Source of the DNA: Listeria kieliensis
Lineage (GTDB): Bacteria > Bacillota > Bacilli > Lactobacillales > Listeriaceae
Length of the DNA stretch: 64,000 nucleotides
Reading direction: 5' to 3'
NCBI RefSeq assembly: GCF_003369925.1
Contig: NZ_LARY01000001.1
Span: forward strand, 434,001-498,000
A program made the translations under genes and the position numbers. Under the pieces are notes generated by a model. It was given only the letters and a program-made list of their open reading frames with translations. It was not told where the DNA came from and ran no database searches. The first letter of the stretch is position 1, and the number at the start of each line of letters is the position of its first letter. This document shows positions 1-9,280 of the stretch, piece after piece.

Positions 1-1
1 G

Positions 2-478
2 ACGCTCACGCATCAAAAAATACTCGGAACACTGATGTCGCTCGGTATTCGTCGTGAAGCTTTCGGGGATATTTTAAATCAAGGTGAAGAGTGGCAGTTT
101 TTTGTGGATGCCGAAATGGCGCATTATGTAACGAGTCAGCTCGAAAAAATTGGGAAAGTTAATGTGACGCTTGAAGAGGTTTCACTCCGTGATGCTTTAA
201 TTGTTCAAGAAGAGTGGGAAGAGCAAATGATTACCACTTCGAGCTTACGACTGGATGGGGTTTTAAGCAACGTGCTTCATCTTTCTAGGCAAAAAGCAAA
301 ACAAATGATTCAAGCCGGACTTGTTAAAGTGAACTGGAAAGTGGTTGAAAATCCGGATTTTGAGTGTGAAGAAGCGGATATTTTGTCAGCACGAGGTTAT
401 GGGCGGATTAAATTGATTCAAATTCATGGGCGAACCAAAAAAGATAAAATTCGAATGAATATTGGCTTTTTAAAATAA
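2..478 (+). CDS. ylmH: YlmH-type S4-domain RNA-binding protein (5' end missing)
   Basis: The reading frame is already open at the first bases of the window, so this is the C-terminal part of a longer protein (family members are about 250-260 residues). The visible part has the glycine-rich 'SLGIRREAFGDI' region and then an S4 RNA-binding fold starting near 'LDGVLSNVLHLSRQKAKQMI'. YlmH binds ribosomes or RNA and lies in the sepF-ylmG-ylmH-divIVA division cluster of Firmicutes. The divIVA gene downstream fits, with niaR in between. No internal start is needed; the ATG at 35 is only an internal methionine. Confidence 0.9.
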   Translation, partial: TLTHQKILGTLMSLGIRREAFGDILNQGEEWQFFVDAEMAHYVTSQLEKIGKVNVTLEEVSLRDALIVQEEWEEQMITTSSLRLDGVLSNVLHLSRQKAKQMIQAGLVKVNWKVVENPDFECEEADILSARGYGRIKLIQIHGRTKKDKIRMNIGFLK

Positions 479-578
479 GAAACTGGAAGTAGAGTAAAAT
501 CTGTTGACAGTTTCTTTTTTTTGGCAAGAAAATGAGGAAAGCTGTGGCAGATTGATGTTGCATAAGCGGTGCTTGTGA

Positions 579-584
579 TATAAT
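579..584 (+). promoter_or_regulatory. Extended -10 promoter element for niaR
   Basis: A perfect TATAAT preceded by TG one base upstream (TGATATAAT) lies about 50 bases before the niaR start. No good -35 is visible at 17 bases, which suits an extended -10 promoter. Only the motif is seen; the start site is inferred. Confidence 0.5.
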
Positions 585-631
585 AACCTTAATTTAAAAG
601 CAAGAAAAAGAAGTGAAGTGGGTGATGAACT

Positions 632-1150
632 TTGAAAAAAATGCTTGGAGAAGATAGGCGAGCAGCCATTTTAGACTGGCTACGACATACTTCTGAACCG
701 ATTTCTGGTGGCGAGTTAGCCAAGCGGACAGATGTGAGTAGGCAAGTGATCGTGCAAGATATTTCACTGCTTCGAGCGATGGAGCAGCCGATCATTTCGA
801 CACCACAAGGCTATATGATGGCTAAGGAATCAAAAAGAATTCGGCGGATCATAGCTTGTAACCACACGAAAGAAGAAGCTGAAAGTGAATTAAATACTTT
901 AGTGGATTATGGGGTTTCTGTCATAGATGTGATTGTGGATCATCCGATTTACGGGGAACTAACGGGAAATCTTCATCTAAATAGTCGCTTTGATGTTGAA
1001 AAATTTGTCTATAAATTAAAAACAACTGATGCGCTGATGCTTTCTGGTTTAACGAATGGTCTTCATCTCCATACTGTTGAAGCGGATACGGAGGAACAAA
1101 TCAACAAAGCAATTGAAGTTTTAGCGGAAATTGGGATACTTGTTCGTTAA
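632..1150 (+). CDS. niaR: NiaR/YrxA-type niacin-responsive transcriptional repressor
   Basis: The 172-residue protein has an N-terminal winged helix (SGGELAKRTDVSRQVIVQDI, about residues 25-45) and a C-terminal 3H domain with the characteristic histidines (CNHT, GNLHLNSR, GLHLHT). NiaR family members bind niacin through the 3H domain and repress NAD biosynthesis or niacin uptake genes. The start is a TTG at 632 with a weak upstream GGGTGAT; an ATG at 641 is an alternative. In L. monocytogenes I recall nad genes next to this gene, but here it stands alone between ylmH and divIVA. The family call is firm; its targets here are unknown. Confidence 0.85.
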   Translation: MKKMLGEDRRAAILDWLRHTSEPISGGELAKRTDVSRQVIVQDISLLRAMEQPIISTPQGYMMAKESKRIRRIIACNHTKEEAESELNTLVDYGVSVIDVIVDHPIYGELTGNLHLNSRFDVEKFVYKLKTTDALMLSGLTNGLHLHTVEADTEEQINKAIEVLAEIGILVR

Positions 1151-1296
1151 AATCGACATCGCACTAGGAAAAAATGATAGATTGTGTTAAAATAAAACTT
1201 ATATTGGATTTGTTTTGTAAAAAGCAAGGTTCTTTCGAAATTTCGTAGTTGCGTCTTGAAACTGCGGTTTCGATAATTCGTACGGAGGTGTAGAAT

Positions 1297-1827
1297 ATGC
1301 CATTATCGCCACTGGATATACATAACAAAGAATTTACCCGTGGTTTTAGAGGTTATGATGAAGATGAAGTAAATGACTTCCTCGATCAAATTATTAAAGA
1401 TTATGAACAAGTACTAAAAGAAAAGAAGCGTTTAGAAGATTCCTTAAACAACAATGAAGAACGCTTAGGACATTTTACAAATATTGAAGAAACGCTAAAT
1501 AAATCATTAATTGTTGCGCAAACAGCAGCAGAAGAAGTTAAACAATCTGCTGACCAAGAAGCCAAGTTAATTATTCGTGAAGCAGAAAAAAATGCGGATC
1601 GTATTTTAGCAGATTCTCTTTCAAAAGCACGTAAGATTTCAATTGAAATTGAAGACTTGAAACGTCAATCGAAAGTTTTCCGGGAACGTTTGCGCTTGCT
1701 TGTTGAAGCTCAAATGGACTTGATTAAAAGTGATGATTGGCAACAAATGATGGAATATGACGTGGATGCAACGGAACTGAAATCTATCAAAGAAGTTCAG
1801 GAAGATGCAGAAAACGAACAAGAATAG
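1297..1827 (+). CDS. divIVA: DivIVA cell-pole/septum scaffold protein
   Basis: The 176-residue protein starts with the diagnostic lipid-binding domain (MPLSPLDIHNKEFTRGFRGY), including the adjacent F17 and R18 that insert into or contact the membrane in Bacillus DivIVA. A long glutamate/lysine-rich coiled coil follows from about residue 35 to 165. DivIVA binds negatively curved membrane at septa and poles and recruits division and secretion factors. The ribosome binding site GGAGG lies 8 bases before the ATG. Its place just before ileS is conserved in many Firmicutes. Confidence 0.97.
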   Translation: MPLSPLDIHNKEFTRGFRGYDEDEVNDFLDQIIKDYEQVLKEKKRLEDSLNNNEERLGHFTNIEETLNKSLIVAQTAAEEVKQSADQEAKLIIREAEKNADRILADSLSKARKISIEIEDLKRQSKVFRERLRLLVEAQMDLIKSDDWQQMMEYDVDATELKSIKEVQEDAENEQE

Positions 1828-1834
1828 AAAAATG

Positions 1835-2067
1835 TTGATCTGAGACAAGTATGTTTTTCTTAGACTTGCTTTAAAGCGAACTGGTGATGGTGCGAGACCA
1901 GAAGCAAGCTGAAATGCAGAAATCACTCAAGGAGTTCTGAATCTGAATAAAGTAAGATTCGGCGCGGCCAGGCGTTAATGGAACGAGTGGATAAAAAGTT
2001 TCTTTTTATCAACAAGGGTGGTAACGCGATAATCTCGTCCCTTTTTTAGGGAGGAGATTTTTATTTT
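1835..2067 (+). ncRNA. T-box leader upstream of ileS, predicted isoleucine ATC specifier
   Basis: The divIVA-ileS gap contains the parts of a tRNA-sensing T-box riboswitch in order. GAGACAAGTA marks the base of stem I, and CTGGTGATGG...CGAGACCAG near 1881-1901 forms the distal stem I. The likely specifier ATC is at 1922-1924, followed by A and a CTC-AAGGAG stem. The T-box core AAGGGTGGTAACGCG is at 2014-2028. The terminator pairs CTCGTCCC with GGGAGGAG and ends in a T-rich tract at 2059-2069. An isoleucine specifier fits the downstream gene. The exact 5' end is uncertain. Confidence 0.92.
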
Positions 2068-2101
2068 TTGCGGAATAATAATATAAAGGAGTTTGTGAGC
2101 G

Positions 2102-4864
2102 ATGGATTATAAAGATACGTTATTGATGCCAAAAACTGCATTTCCGATGCGAGGAAATTTGCCAAATAAGGAACCACTTTGGCAAGAAAAATGGGAAAAG
2201 GAAAATCTCTATCAAAAAGTTCAAGAAAAAAATGCGGGACGTCCGACTTACATTTTGCATGATGGGCCTCCATATGCAAATGGTGAGCTTCACATGGGAC
2301 ACGCAATGAATAAAACGATCAAAGATATTATTGTTCGCTATAAATCAATGGCAGGCTTTAGATCACCTTATGTGCCGGGGTGGGATACACACGGACTTCC
2401 AATCGAACAAGCACTAACTAAAAAAGGCGTGAAACGGAAAGAAATGTCGGTTGCTGAATTCCGTAAGCTTTGTGAAGAATATGCTTATAAGCAAATCGAT
2501 TTGCAACGAACGGGTTTCAAACGTCTTGGCGTAAATGGTGATTGGGAAAATCCTTATATTACGTTAAAACCTGAATATGAAGCGGAGCAAATTAAAGTAT
2601 TTGGGGAAATGGCGAAAAAAGGTTATATCTATAAAGGGAAAAAGCCTGTTTATTGGTCGCCTTCAAGTGAATCAGCATTAGCAGAGGCAGAAATCGAATA
2701 TCATGATAAAAAATCAGCTTCTATTTATGTCGCTTTCGATGTAAAAGATGGCAAGGGTGTTATTGATAACGATACAAAAATTGTTATTTGGACGACAACT
2801 CCATGGACGATTCCAGCTAATATGGCGATTACTGTCAATCCTAATTTAGATTATGCAGTTGTAGAAACGGCTGGGCAAAAGTATCTCGTAGCCGCTGCAC
2901 TTGTTGATTCTCTGAAAGAAACGCTTGATTGGGATGATGGAAAAGTCATTCAAACGGTTCGTGGTAGTGATTTGGACCGCGTTGTAGCGAAACATCCGTT
3001 TTACGATCGTGATTCGCTTGTCATTAACGGTGAACATGCTACAGCAGATGCTGGAACAGGAGCTGTACACACGGCACCAGGTCACGGGGAAGATGACTTC
3101 ATCGTCGGACAAAAATATGGTTTAAATGTACTAGCGCCGATTGATGAAAAAGGTGTCTTTACGGATGAAGCTCCAGGATTTGAAGGCTTATTCTACGACG
3201 AAGCCAATAAAGTGGCGACTGAGAAACTAAAAGAAGTGGGGGCACTTCTAAAACTTGATTTTATTACCCACAGTTATCCGCATGATTGGCGCACAAAAAA
3301 ACCCGTTATTTTCCGTGCAACACCACAGTGGTTTGCTTCAATTAATAAATTCCGTGGTGAATTAATGGATGCGGTTCAAAAAGTGAACTGGACACCTGTA
3401 TGGGGAGAAACTAGACTGTATAACATGGTTCGTGATCGTGGCGATTGGGTTATTTCTCGTCAACGTGCTTGGGGAGTTCCGTTACCGATTTTTTATGCGG
3501 AAAATGGGGATGCGATCATTACGGATGAAACGATTCAACATGTTTCCGATTTGTTCCGTGAACATGGCTCAAATATCTGGTTTGAAAAAGAAGCGAAAGA
3601 CCTTTTACCTGAAGGATTTACACACCCATCAAGTCCAAATGGTGAGTTTACAAAAGAACAAGATATCATGGATGTTTGGTTTGACTCTGGTTCGAGTCAT
3701 CAAGCTGTATTAGAAGCTAGACCAGAGCTTTCAAGACCAGCAGATCTTTACATGGAAGGCTCTGACCAGTATCGTGGTTGGTTTAACTCATCGCTTACAA
3801 CAGCTGTTGCAATGACCGGAGAAGCACCTTATCGTAATGTGCTTAGTCACGGATTTGCGCTTGACGGGGAAGGCCGTAAGATGAGTAAATCACTTGGGAA
3901 TACGATCTTACCTGGAAAAGTAATTAATCAGTTGGGAGCAGATATTGTTCGTTTGTGGGTAGCTTCTGTGGATTATCAGGCAGATGTTCGTATCAGCGAT
4001 GATATCTTAAAACAAGTTTCAGAAGTATATCGAAAAATCCGGAATACAATGCGTTTCTTGCTAGGAAATGTGAATGATTTCCATCCAGAAAAAGATCAAG
4101 TGGCTTTTGAAGAGTTGCGGGAAGTAGATCAATATGTGCTCGTTAAATTAAATCACTTGGTTAAAGCTGTATTGAATAGTTATGAAAAATTTGAGTTCTC
4201 GACGATTTATCATCAAATCAATAATTTCTGCACGGTGCTACTAAGCCAATTCTATATGGATTTTGCGAAAGATGTGGTTTATATTGAAGCAGCAGACAGC
4301 TTAAGCCGTCGTTCAATGCAAACGGTCTTTTATGAATCTGTTGTGACTTTAACTAAATTACTTGCGCCAATTCTTCCTCATACAACAGAAGAAGTTTGGG
4401 CAAATCTAAAAGGGGAAGAAACAACAAGCATTCATCTTGAAGATATGCCAGAACTGCGCGACCTTCAAGTGAAAGCCGGACTTGAGGAAAAATGGGATGA
4501 GTTCATGAAAGTGCGTGATGGTGTTCAAAAGGCACTGGAAGAAGCTCGAAACGAAAAAATGATTGGGAAATCAATGCTAGCAAAAGTAACGCTTTATGTG
4601 GATGAAACAGGGAAAGCACTATTTGATTCGCTTGAAGGCGACTTTGCTCAGCTCTTTATCGTATCTGATTTCGAACTAGTTGAAGGACTTGCAAAAGCTC
4701 CAGAAACAGCGCTCGAAATCCCGCATGTAGCGGTTCAAATTTCTGTTGCTGAAGGAGAGGTTTGCGAACGCTGCCGTGTCGTGAAAAAAGATGTAGGCAC
4801 TGATAAGCATCATCCGACACTATGTGCGCGTTGTGCGGATATTGTAACTAAAAATTATGAATGA
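2102..4864 (+). CDS. ileS: Isoleucyl-tRNA synthetase
   Basis: This full-length class I synthetase (920 residues) charges tRNA-Ile. The HIGH-type ATP site is H64-M-G-H67, and the second ATP motif KMSKS is at residues 593-597. The CP1 editing domain lies between them ([12 protein letters not shown] near residue 230). The C-terminal zinc finger has C888/C891 and C908/C911. The ATG has an AAAGGAG site upstream. Expression is controlled by the T-box leader immediately 5', and an intrinsic terminator follows. Confidence 0.98.
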   Translation: MDYKDTLLMPKTAFPMRGNLPNKEPLWQEKWEKENLYQKVQEKNAGRPTYILHDGPPYANGELHMGHAMNKTIKDIIVRYKSMAGFRSPYVPGWDTHGLPIEQALTKKGVKRKEMSVAEFRKLCEEYAYKQIDLQRTGFKRLGVNGDWENPYITLKPEYEAEQIKVFGEMAKKGYIYKGKKPVYWSPSSESALAEAEIEYHDKKSASIYVAFDVKDGKGVIDNDTKIVIWTTTPWTIPANMAITVNPNLDYAVVETAGQKYLVAAALVDSLKETLDWDDGKVIQTVRGSDLDRVVAKHPFYDRDSLVINGEHATADAGTGAVHTAPGHGEDDFIVGQKYGLNVLAPIDEKGVFTDEAPGFEGLFYDEANKVATEKLKEVGALLKLDFITHSYPHDWRTKKPVIFRATPQWFASINKFRGELMDAVQKVNWTPVWGETRLYNMVRDRGDWVISRQRAWGVPLPIFYAENGDAIITDETIQHVSDLFREHGSNIWFEKEAKDLLPEGFTHPSSPNGEFTKEQDIMDVWFDSGSSHQAVLEARPELSRPADLYMEGSDQYRGWFNSSLTTAVAMTGEAPYRNVLSHGFALDGEGRKMSKSLGNTILPGKVINQLGADIVRLWVASVDYQADVRISDDILKQVSEVYRKIRNTMRFLLGNVNDFHPEKDQVAFEELREVDQYVLVKLNHLVKAVLNSYEKFEFSTIYHQINNFCTVLLSQFYMDFAKDVVYIEAADSLSRRSMQTVFYESVVTLTKLLAPILPHTTEEVWANLKGEETTSIHLEDMPELRDLQVKAGLEEKWDEFMKVRDGVQKALEEARNEKMIGKSMLAKVTLYVDETGKALFDSLEGDFAQLFIVSDFELVEGLAKAPETALEIPHVAVQISVAEGEVCERCRVVKKDVGTDKHHPTLCARCADIVTKNYE

Positions 4865-4875
4865 GTGAAGCTTAG

Positions 4876-4904
4876 AAAGGGCTGCCTCCATGGCAGCCCT
4901 TTTC
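4876..4904 (+). terminator. Intrinsic terminator after ileS
   Basis: A GC-rich stem AAGGGCTGCC / GGCAGCCCTT with loop TCCAT is followed by TTTTC just after the ileS stop. Confidence 0.92.
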
Positions 4905-4962
4905 TAGTCACGTTCCTTAGAATGTGGTACAATATAGCTAAAAATTTGGAAGGGTGAAGACG

Positions 4963-5949
4963 TTGAAGCTGGATTTTATTAAAGTTCACGGGTCACAAAA
5001 TGACTTTTTTATCTTAGATGAGCGAAAGAGTGAACTTGGTGCGTGGACGGATGCCAAAAAAGCGCTTCTTGCCCAAAAGTTGTGTGATCGTTCGCATGTG
5101 CTTGGTGGTGCTGATGGGATTTTGTTTGTCGGAGAAGGAAACCCAGGAACCATTGGAAAAATGCGTGTTTTCAATTCGGACGGTTCTGAAGCTTCGATGT
5201 GTGGAAATGGTCTCAGGGCAGTAGCACGTTATTTGCTAGAAGAAAGCGGGTTGGAGGAAGCCAAAGTAGAAACCATGAAAGCGGATCTTCAAGTGAAGAA
5301 AAGTGATTCACTAGGATTTGAAATCCCCACTTTTGAAGTGGAAATTTCACCGGTGCTGTTTACACCAAGCAGCTTGCCTTTTCATCATCAAGGAGACCAA
5401 CTTTTTGACGAAATGCTCCCAGAACTAGATCCGGAGTTGCATTTTTCTGCTGTGGCTGTGCCGAATCCACATTTGATTAGTTTTGTTTCGAAAGAGACAC
5501 TTGCATCGGATAAACAAGGGAAGCTTGCAAGTTACTTAAATGGTGAAAATCCATATTTTCCAGATGGTGTCAATGTTAGTTTTGCTCAGCGTCTTTCGGG
5601 AAATCAAATTTTTGTTCGGACTTTTGAACGAGGTGTTGGCTTCACGAATGCTTGCGGAACGGCGATGTCGGCCTCGAGTCTGATTAAAAAGTTGCTAGAC
5701 CATGATAAACTGGAAGAAGCGCTTGAGGTGTATAACGACGGCGGTATGGTGAAAGTAACAGCGGAGAAAACAAATGAGAATTTTTCATTACATTTGATTG
5801 GTAATGCCACTTTCACAGATAAAGGAACCATTGAAATTTCTGAAGACGGAGCAAGCATTTCGCTACTTTCTACGGAAAAAACGAATGAACAAGAAGATTA
5901 CTTGCAACTTGTTGAACAAGTCAAGGCATTTTTGCAGCAAGTAAAGTAA
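4963..5949 (+). CDS. dapF: Diaminopimelate epimerase
   Basis: DapF interconverts LL- and meso-diaminopimelate for lysine and peptidoglycan synthesis. The two catalytic cysteines are visible in MCGNGLRAVARY (about residue 80) and TNACGTAMSAS (C231). I prefer the TTG at 4963 because GGAAGG lies 8-10 bases upstream; the in-frame GTG at 4954 overlaps that site. At about 328 residues the protein is longer than the roughly 275-residue E. coli type, with a central insertion and a C-terminal tail (QEDYLQLVEQVKAFLQQ). An extended -10 (TGGTACAAT, 4925-4933) probably drives dapF and the PAP2 gene together. Confidence 0.95.
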   Translation: MKLDFIKVHGSQNDFFILDERKSELGAWTDAKKALLAQKLCDRSHVLGGADGILFVGEGNPGTIGKMRVFNSDGSEASMCGNGLRAVARYLLEESGLEEAKVETMKADLQVKKSDSLGFEIPTFEVEISPVLFTPSSLPFHHQGDQLFDEMLPELDPELHFSAVAVPNPHLISFVSKETLASDKQGKLASYLNGENPYFPDGVNVSFAQRLSGNQIFVRTFERGVGFTNACGTAMSASSLIKKLLDHDKLEEALEVYNDGGMVKVTAEKTNENFSLHLIGNATFTDKGTIEISEDGASISLLSTEKTNEQEDYLQLVEQVKAFLQQVK

Positions 5950-5959
5950 GGAGAAGAGA

Positions 5960-6658
5960 ATGAATTCAAATGGAAAAAAAGCTTTGCCGCTACTCATTAT
6001 TGGAGTAATTGCTTTAATTGCGTTTATTTTTGAGGCGGTAAGTGTAGCAAAAAGCAGTAATTGGGTAGCAAAGTTTGATTTAAGTTGGATTGCCCGGATT
6101 CGCGATGGCCATCTTGAGGCGGGAACGACAAAGCTAGTAAAATTTTTAACGCATTTTGGATCTGCTGAATATGTGATTGTTATGACGATCATCGTTGTCA
6201 TCGTCCTATTCATTTTACGGAAGTTTACTGTTGGATTATGGTTTGGAGGCACAGTTCTTTTTTGTGGCGTCGTGCTCAACTACTTACTGAAACATTTTGT
6301 TGAACGTAGTCGCCCGGATTCATCTAATTGGCTTGTTTCTGAGACAGGTTTTAGTTATCCGAGTGGACATGCTACGGCAACATCCATTTTTTATGGTTTA
6401 GCGGCACTATTTTTGATTTTTACAGTTCGACAAATCTGGGCAAAAATCGTCATTGGCGCATTAGGACTCTTTGTGATTTTCTATATCTTATATTCACGAA
6501 TTTATTTAGGCGTGCATTATCCAACTGATGTGCTTGGTGGCTTTTTGTTTGGGATGGCTTCGATTTTTATTTCAACAGGTGTTTACTTCCTTGTTCGAAA
6601 ACCGCTCCATCAATTGTTGACGAAATGGCGGCTTAAAGATCTGAGTAAAGTAGAATAA
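5960..6658 (+). CDS. PAP2-family membrane lipid phosphatase
   Basis: This 232-residue polytopic membrane protein carries the three-part PAP2 signature: KHFVERSRP, YPSGHATA and SRIYLGVHYPTD, which supply the lysine/arginine, histidine and histidine/aspartate of the active site. Such enzymes dephosphorylate phosphatidylglycerol phosphate, phosphatidate or undecaprenyl pyrophosphate, and the substrate cannot be told from sequence alone. It starts 10 bases after dapF with an AGGAGAAGAG site, so the two probably share a transcript. A cell-wall role in undecaprenyl carrier recycling would fit dapF as neighbour but is inference. Confidence 0.9.
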   Translation: MNSNGKKALPLLIIGVIALIAFIFEAVSVAKSSNWVAKFDLSWIARIRDGHLEAGTTKLVKFLTHFGSAEYVIVMTIIVVIVLFILRKFTVGLWFGGTVLFCGVVLNYLLKHFVERSRPDSSNWLVSETGFSYPSGHATATSIFYGLAALFLIFTVRQIWAKIVIGALGLFVIFYILYSRIYLGVHYPTDVLGGFLFGMASIFISTGVYFLVRKPLHQLLTKWRLKDLSKVE

Positions 6659-6670
6659 ACTGATTTTGTT

Positions 6671-6714
6671 GCATCTTTCAAAGGAGTGGGACACTCTTTT
6701 GAAAGATGCTTTTT
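6671..6714 (+). terminator. Intrinsic terminator after the PAP2 gene
   Basis: A 17-bp stem starting GCATCTTTCAAAGGAGT pairs with ACTCTTTTGAAAGATGC with one G-U pair, then runs into TTTTT. Confidence 0.92.
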
Positions 6715-6772
6715 AATGTGTATTTAAAGCAAGTTCGCGAATTTTCAAAATGTAAACGCCACTATTTTTCTC

Positions 6773-6801
6773 TTGCAATTTATTGGGATAAGCGTTAAGA
6801 T
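6773..6801 (+). promoter_or_regulatory. Candidate sigma-A promoter for cspB
   Basis: TTGCAA, a 17-base spacer and TAAGAT lie about 225 bases before the cold-shock gene. If used, this promoter gives a long 5' leader of the kind typical of cold-shock mRNAs. The rest of the 367-base gene-free stretch 6659-7025 holds the terminator upstream and the hairpin downstream. Confidence 0.55.
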
Positions 6802-6857
6802 AGAACTGTTGATAAGAAAATATGGTTTTACAAGTTGTATTTGTAGAGAACGGAAAT

Positions 6858-6926
6858 ATTCACATGTTATAAAGAGTATTCAAGCTTTTATCATATGAAT
6901 ACTTTTTATAATATGTGAATTTTTTT
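6858..6926 (+). promoter_or_regulatory. 25-bp hairpin in the cspB leader
   Basis: ATTCACATGTTATAAAGAGT at 6858-6877 begins a 25-base arm that pairs with 6896-6920 with two wobble or mismatch positions and a 13-base loop. Six Ts follow at 6921-6926. The stem is AT-rich and lies inside the predicted leader. It could be an attenuator, a processing site or a temperature-sensitive structure; the sequence does not decide. Confidence 0.75.
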
Positions 6927-7025
6927 ATGAAAAACACGCAAGGGCTTGTTGATTAGCTTGGCCAGTTTGTTTTTTATTTGAAAACCCATATTAAGTAAAT
7001 TATTTTTTTGGAGGTCTGTGGAAAC

Positions 7026-7223
7026 ATGACAGGTAAGGTAAAATGGTTCAACAGTGAAAAAGGATTTGGATTCATCGAAGTTGAAGGCGGAGACGACGTT
7101 TTCGTACATTTCAGCGCGATCCAAGAAGAAGGTTTCAAAAGCCTAGAAGAAGGTCAAGAAGTTGAATTTGACGTTGTTGAAGGTCAACGTGGCCCTCAAG
7201 CTGAAAACGTAGTTAAACTATAA
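7026..7223 (+). CDS. cspB: Cold-shock protein (CspB/CspA family)
   Basis: The 65-residue single cold-shock domain has both RNA-binding motifs, KGFGFI (RNP1) and VFVHF (RNP2), and binds single-stranded RNA and DNA as a chaperone. The ATG at 7026 is chosen because the protein then begins MTGKVKWFN as in the family and GGAGG lies upstream. An in-frame start at 7008 would add six residues overlapping that site. Its position after ileS-dapF-PAP2 is the position I recall for Listeria cspB. Confidence 0.96.
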   Translation: MTGKVKWFNSEKGFGFIEVEGGDDVFVHFSAIQEEGFKSLEEGQEVEFDVVEGQRGPQAENVVKL

Positions 7224-7263
7224 TTTCAGTTTTAGGTAAGAGAAACAAAAGAATGAACGAAGT

Positions 7264-7299
7264 ATCTAGCAGCTTTTTAGAAGGTTGCTAGATTTTTTT
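7264..7299 (+). terminator. Intrinsic terminator after cspB
   Basis: ATCTAGCAGC pairs with GTTGCTAGAT and is followed by a T-rich run. Confidence 0.9.
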
Positions 7300-7323
7300 A
7301 TTTAAATGAAACACATTGTAAAA

Positions 7324-7418
7324 CAGTTTTTCAATTCTTATATAACAGTTTGTTGGTTTTTACTCTTGATTAAACTTAGTTTTTCTATATAATAAGAAAG
7401 TATAGTTTAAACTGTTTT
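7324..7418 (+). promoter_or_regulatory. alsS promoter with repeated ACAGTTT motifs
   Basis: TTGATT (7366-7371), a 16-base spacer and TATAAT (7388-7393) form a good promoter. Around it ACAGTTT occurs twice in direct orientation (starting 7324 and 7345), and its inverse AAACTGT lies downstream of the -10 at about 7409. The arrangement looks like operator half-sites, but I cannot name the regulator. Confidence 0.5.
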
Positions 7419-7459
7419 AATTTAATTTTAAAACAAAGTGATACAGGAGATGAAGCGAA

Positions 7460-9142
7460 TTGGAAAAGAAGCAGGAACAATTTGATGATAAAACTGGAGC
7501 GGATCTTGTTGTTGATAGTTTAATCAATCAAGGTGTAACACATGTTTTTGGAATACCAGGAGCAAAAATTGATAAAGTCTTTGATGTGATGGAAGAGCGT
7601 GGTCCTGAGCTTATTGTGAGCCGTCACGAACAAAATGCTGCATTTATGGCAGCGGCTGTTGGACGTTTAACTGGAAAACCAGGTGTAGTGCTTGTGACAA
7701 GTGGACCCGGGGCTTCAAATCTTGCCACTGGACTTGTAACGGCTACATCTGAAGGAGATCCAGTTGTAGCGATTGCGGGAAATGTGGGCAGACAAGATCG
7801 ATTAAAAAGAACGCACCAATCGATGGACAACGCGGCTCTTTTTAAATCAATTACGAAATATAGTGAAGAAGTGGTTGATGCTAAAAATATTCCTGAAGCA
7901 CTTTCAAATGTTTTTCGTGCCGCTGAAGAACCTCGTCAAGGTGGGGCGTTTATCAGTTTGCCACAGGATATTGTGACAGAAGAGCACGTTCCGGCAAAAG
8001 CAATTCGTTCGCTTGCTCGACCAAAAACGGGTCCGGCAACAAAAGAACAAGTTGCTAAGCTTATCACACGGCTGAAAAAAGCCAAACTCCCGGTCCTTCT
8101 TCTTGGTATGCGTGCAAGTAGTCCAGAAGTAACCGCATCAATTCGCCGTTTGCTGCAAAAAACAAGCATTCCAGTGGTAGAAACGTTTCAGGCAGCAGGT
8201 GTCATTTCCCGTGAGTTAGAAAGCAATTTCTTTGGTCGCGTTGGGTTGTTCCGGAATCAACCGGGAGATATTCTTCTTAGCAAAGCCGACCTTGTTATCA
8301 CGGTGGGGTATGATCCGATTGAGTATGACCCAAAAGCTTGGAATGCGTCTTCTGATCGGACGATTGTGCATATTGATGATATTATTGCCGAAATTGATCA
8401 TTACTATCAACCAGTCACAGAGCTTGTAGGGAACATTTCGCTGACGATCGACCGGATTAATGCAAAATTCGATGGGCTAGAACTTGGGGAAGCAGAGCAG
8501 GAAATTTTAAGAGGCTTGCACGAGCAACTTGAACAACGTGATATTCCGAGTGAACCTGATGAAACCAATTTAGTTCACCCGCTTTCTGTGATCGAATCGC
8601 TACGCTCTAAAATTGACGATGACGTTACGGTAACGGTCGATGTTGGTTCCCATTATATTTGGATGGCGCGGCATTTCCGTTCTTATGAACCACGCAGATT
8701 ACTATTCAGTAATGGTATGCAAACACTTGGTGTGGCACTTCCGTGGGGGATTGCTGCCGGATTAGTTCGTCCGGGTGAAAAAGTGGTATCTATTTCTGGT
8801 GATGGCGGTTTCTTGTTTTCCGCGATGGAGCTAGAAACAGCTGTTAGACTTAGAATCCCACTTGTTCATTTGATTTGGAATGATGGAAGTTACGATATGG
8901 TAGCTTTCCAACAAAAAATGAAATACGGCAAAGAAGCAGCTGTTCGCTTTGGTGGCGTAGATTTCGTGAAATATGCGGAAAGTTTTGGAGCTAAAGGACT
9001 TCGTGTTGAGCGTCCTCAAGATTTGGATGCCGTTCTTACTGAAGCGTTCCAATCTGAAGGACCTGTGATAGTAGATATTCCAATTGACTATCGCGAAAAT
9101 ATCAAATTGGGTGAATCGCTTCTTCCAGATCAATTCTATTAA
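7460..9142 (+). CDS. alsS: Catabolic alpha-acetolactate synthase
   Basis: AlsS condenses two pyruvates to acetolactate, the first step to acetoin. The 560-residue protein is thiamine-diphosphate dependent. The catalytic glutamate lies in SRHEQNAAF (E57), and the cofactor motif starts at GDG (447-449) and ends near WND. It is the single-subunit catabolic type; no regulatory subunit gene follows. The start is TTG with AGGAGA 9 bases upstream. Its partner alsD lies 3.4 kb away on the opposite strand. A strong terminator makes alsS monocistronic. Confidence 0.96.
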   Translation: MEKKQEQFDDKTGADLVVDSLINQGVTHVFGIPGAKIDKVFDVMEERGPELIVSRHEQNAAFMAAAVGRLTGKPGVVLVTSGPGASNLATGLVTATSEGDPVVAIAGNVGRQDRLKRTHQSMDNAALFKSITKYSEEVVDAKNIPEALSNVFRAAEEPRQGGAFISLPQDIVTEEHVPAKAIRSLARPKTGPATKEQVAKLITRLKKAKLPVLLLGMRASSPEVTASIRRLLQKTSIPVVETFQAAGVISRELESNFFGRVGLFRNQPGDILLSKADLVITVGYDPIEYDPKAWNASSDRTIVHIDDIIAEIDHYYQPVTELVGNISLTIDRINAKFDGLELGEAEQEILRGLHEQLEQRDIPSEPDETNLVHPLSVIESLRSKIDDDVTVTVDVGSHYIWMARHFRSYEPRRLLFSNGMQTLGVALPWGIAAGLVRPGEKVVSISGDGGFLFSAMELETAVRLRIPLVHLIWNDGSYDMVAFQQKMKYGKEAAVRFGGVDFVKYAESFGAKGLRVERPQDLDAVLTEAFQSEGPVIVDIPIDYRENIKLGESLLPDQFY

Positions 9143-9148
9143 GTTTTA

Positions 9149-9190
9149 CCAAAAAGCAAGAATGGAGTTTTCTCCTTTCTTGCTTTTTGG
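9149..9190 (+). terminator. Long intrinsic terminator after alsS
   Basis: A 19-bp stem beginning CCAAAAAGCAAGAATGGAG pairs with its near-perfect complement around a TTTT loop. Confidence 0.92.
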
Positions 9191-9222
9191 CTGTTTACAC
9201 TTGAAAATTTTCGTGAGAATCG

Positions 9223-9251
9223 TTGAAATTGCATGCGATCTAGAGTAAGAT
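9223..9251 (+). promoter_or_regulatory. Promoter for deoC
   Basis: TTGAAA, a 17-base spacer and TAAGAT lie 30 bases before the deoC start. No clear copy of the operator seen before pdp is present here. Confidence 0.6.
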
Positions 9252-9280
9252 ACAATTAGGATAAAACAAAGGAGTTTTGA

